The notes beneath the pieces were generated by a model. The model was not told the DNA's origin and made no database searches. It saw only the letters and a program-made list of their open reading frames with translations. From an uncultured Armatimonadota bacterium (GTDB lineage: Bacteria; Armatimonadota; Fimbriimonadia; Fimbriimonadales; Fimbriimonadaceae), in contig CAIYLG010000022.1 in the NCBI GenBank assembly GCA_903927025.1, positions 1 to 64,000 on the forward strand: a stretch of DNA of 64,000 nucleotides, in the 5' to 3' direction. A program made the translations under genes and the position numbers. Shown piece by piece: positions 62,827 through 64,000 of the stretch; positions within the stretch are counted from its first letter, which is position 1; every line of letters starts with the position of its first letter.

Positions 62827-64000
62827 ATGATTTTGATTGGCGCTGCCGCCGTTCTCTGCTTTCAAAGCGGTTCCATTCCAAATGGAGACTTTGAGGATGG
62901 ACTTGCCCATTGGCCCAAGGCAACTTACGGGGCAGAGCCGCACGCGGAGATCGATCGCTCAAACGGCCACGGTGGGCATCCATCCCTGAAAGTCTCGGCA
63001 ACAGAGGCGACAGATACGGCGTTTGGGCAGGATATACCCGTTCATTCAGGTGCGCTCTATCGATATTCAGCTTGGGTGAAGACCGAAGGGGTGAAGCCCC
63101 TGGGCGCACCTGTCTTTGGCACGATCCAGGCTCAGACGCCCGGCGGAGCATCGGTGATCGCGACGGGGCAGAACCACGGTGGCACTCATGACTGGATCAA
63201 GGAGTCGGTTGTGTTCCAAGCCCCTGCGGATGGTCGAGCTCGCGTTGCGCTGTTTCTTTTTGGGTTCGGCAAAGGCATCGGGACGGCTTGGTTTTCGGAC
63301 TGTCAACTGGAGGAACTCAACGTGGAGAAGGCTTCCCTCAAGGTCACGAAAAAACCTCTCTGTCCGGGTCGCATCAACCCGATGCAGTACGGTCAGTTCA
63401 TTGAGTATTTGTGCGACCTGGTGCCCAGCATGTGGGCAGAAAAGCTTTACGACAACAGCTTCGAAGGGCTCACTCCGTATGTGTTTCGTTTCAATTCATT
63501 GACCGACTTCAAGGAGAAGCCTTGGTATCCGTTTGGGCAGGCCAATCGGGTTCAAGTGGAATCCGACAAGACCACAAGTATCAGTGGCTCCGTGAGCAAA
63601 AGGCTGACTGTTACGGAGGGTGCTCCCGCCACAGCTGGAGTTGCACAAGAAGGCATTGCGCTTCAGGCTGGAAAAGCCTGTCGGTTCTCGCTGTATGCAA
63701 AATCGACGGCCTCGGTAAGTGAAATTCGGGTTCGGCTGTTCCACGGCTCCAAAGAGTTTGCCTCGGCAACTGTTCCAGTGGCGCGAGATTGGAAGAAGTC
63801 GATCGTCTCACTCAACCCAAGCGGGACAACCGACGAGGCGACTCTATCGATAACGTTCCGCGGTCCAGGAACCGTTTGGCTGGACAATGCCTCCCTCATG
63901 CCGGTCGATAACGTTGGAGGCTGGCGTCCAGATGTCGTGAAGGCGTTGACGGAACTGAAGCCGGGAGTCATCCGTGTGGGCGGCAGCGTGCTGGATGACT
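62827..64000 (+). CDS. GH51 alpha-L-arabinofuranosidase, 3' end outside window
   Basis: ATG 62827 opens a frame that runs to the window end (391 codons seen). A short export segment (MILIGAAAVLCFQSG) is followed by a jelly-roll carbohydrate-binding module (NGDFEDGLAHW), then the GH51 opening INPMQYGQFIEYL and YDNSFEG. A second beta insert precedes GWRPDVVKALTELKPGVIRVGG, which leads into the catalytic barrel. The catalytic Glu residues lie beyond the window. It likely removes arabinose from plant glycans. Confidence 0.88.
   Translation, partial: MILIGAAAVLCFQSGSIPNGDFEDGLAHWPKATYGAEPHAEIDRSNGHGGHPSLKVSATEATDTAFGQDIPVHSGALYRYSAWVKTEGVKPLGAPVFGTIQAQTPGGASVIATGQNHGGTHDWIKESVVFQAPADGRARVALFLFGFGKGIGTAWFSDCQLEELNVEKASLKVTKKPLCPGRINPMQYGQFIEYLCDLVPSMWAEKLYDNSFEGLTPYVFRFNSLTDFKEKPWYPFGQANRVQVESDKTTSISGSVSKRLTVTEGAPATAGVAQEGIALQAGKACRFSLYAKSTASVSEIRVRLFHGSKEFASATVPVARDWKKSIVSLNPSGTTDEATLSITFRGPGTVWLDNASLMPVDNVGGWRPDVVKALTELKPGVIRVGGSVLDD

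Overview
The window reads as chromosomal DNA of a Gram-negative, free-living heterotroph. A nucleoid of housekeeping genes (mnmE, clpB, gyrA, clpX, clpP, tig, ybeY, rpsU, zwf, gnd) is mixed with envelope genes: an O-antigen-ligase-like protein, two penicillin-binding proteins with a RseB-like regulator, LysM/NlpC hydrolase and a type IV pilin-like protein. There are also many secreted proteins and sugar-degrading enzymes. GyrA has the HPHGEAVIYP-type quinolone pocket that I associate with deep-branching phyla rather than Proteobacteria. Gene style and the mix of families would fit Armatimonadota (Fimbriimonadia-like). This taxonomic guess is inference from memory, not from a search. No phage, plasmid, IS element or CRISPR array was seen.

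Layout. 1-608: no convincing gene, but one copy of a dispersed palindromic repeat. 609-3034: DinB-like protein, membrane/SRPBCC protein and transaldolase, all on the minus strand. 3125-12239: mnmE, clpB, a hypothetical, a large zinc metalloprotease and a HEAT-like protein preceded by two strong hairpins. 12297-16246: PBP4-type peptidase, DUF1385 protein, a small 71-aa gene with its own ribosome site and terminator, Nif3-like protein and tRNA-Glu. 16301-18249: pilin-like protein and LysM/SH3/NlpC hydrolase. 18484-22374: two GT2 glycosyltransferases and an O-antigen-ligase/TPR protein in one tight operon. 22275-28546 (minus): ECF sigma factor, membrane-anchored putative anti-sigma, RseB-like protein, PBP1A and PBP2, nearly without gaps. 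28656-31018: barrel-like protein, M20 peptidase, UbiX. 31235-38526: gyrA, a 59-aa membrane peptide, tig-clpP-clpX and a Tat-exported SOD homologue. 38594-43377 (mostly minus): secretin-like fragment, corC-dgkA/PAP2-ybeY, bS21 and small membrane proteins. 43378-43821: intergenic repeat cluster. 43822-50178: beta-propeller/phosphoesterase, acyl-CoA carboxylase beta subunit and a GH4 glycosidase. 50275-56142: rpiB-pgi fusion, gnd, zwf and pgl. 56191-64000: secreted metalloprotease-like protein, SGNH hydrolase, a clan-A-like glycosidase, a NahK-like sugar kinase and a truncated GH51 arabinofuranosidase.

How it works together. The rpiB-pgi/gnd/zwf/pgl operon together with tal near the other end encodes most of the pentose-phosphate pathway. 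GH4, GH51, the clan-A-like protein and the sugar kinase would feed sugars into it. The sigma/anti-sigma/RseB/PBP operon looks like an envelope-stress circuit wired directly to peptidoglycan synthesis. The most notable findings are that operon, the RpiB-PGI fusion, the SOD homologue lacking its usual first metal ligand, the GyrA pocket, and the palindromic repeats.
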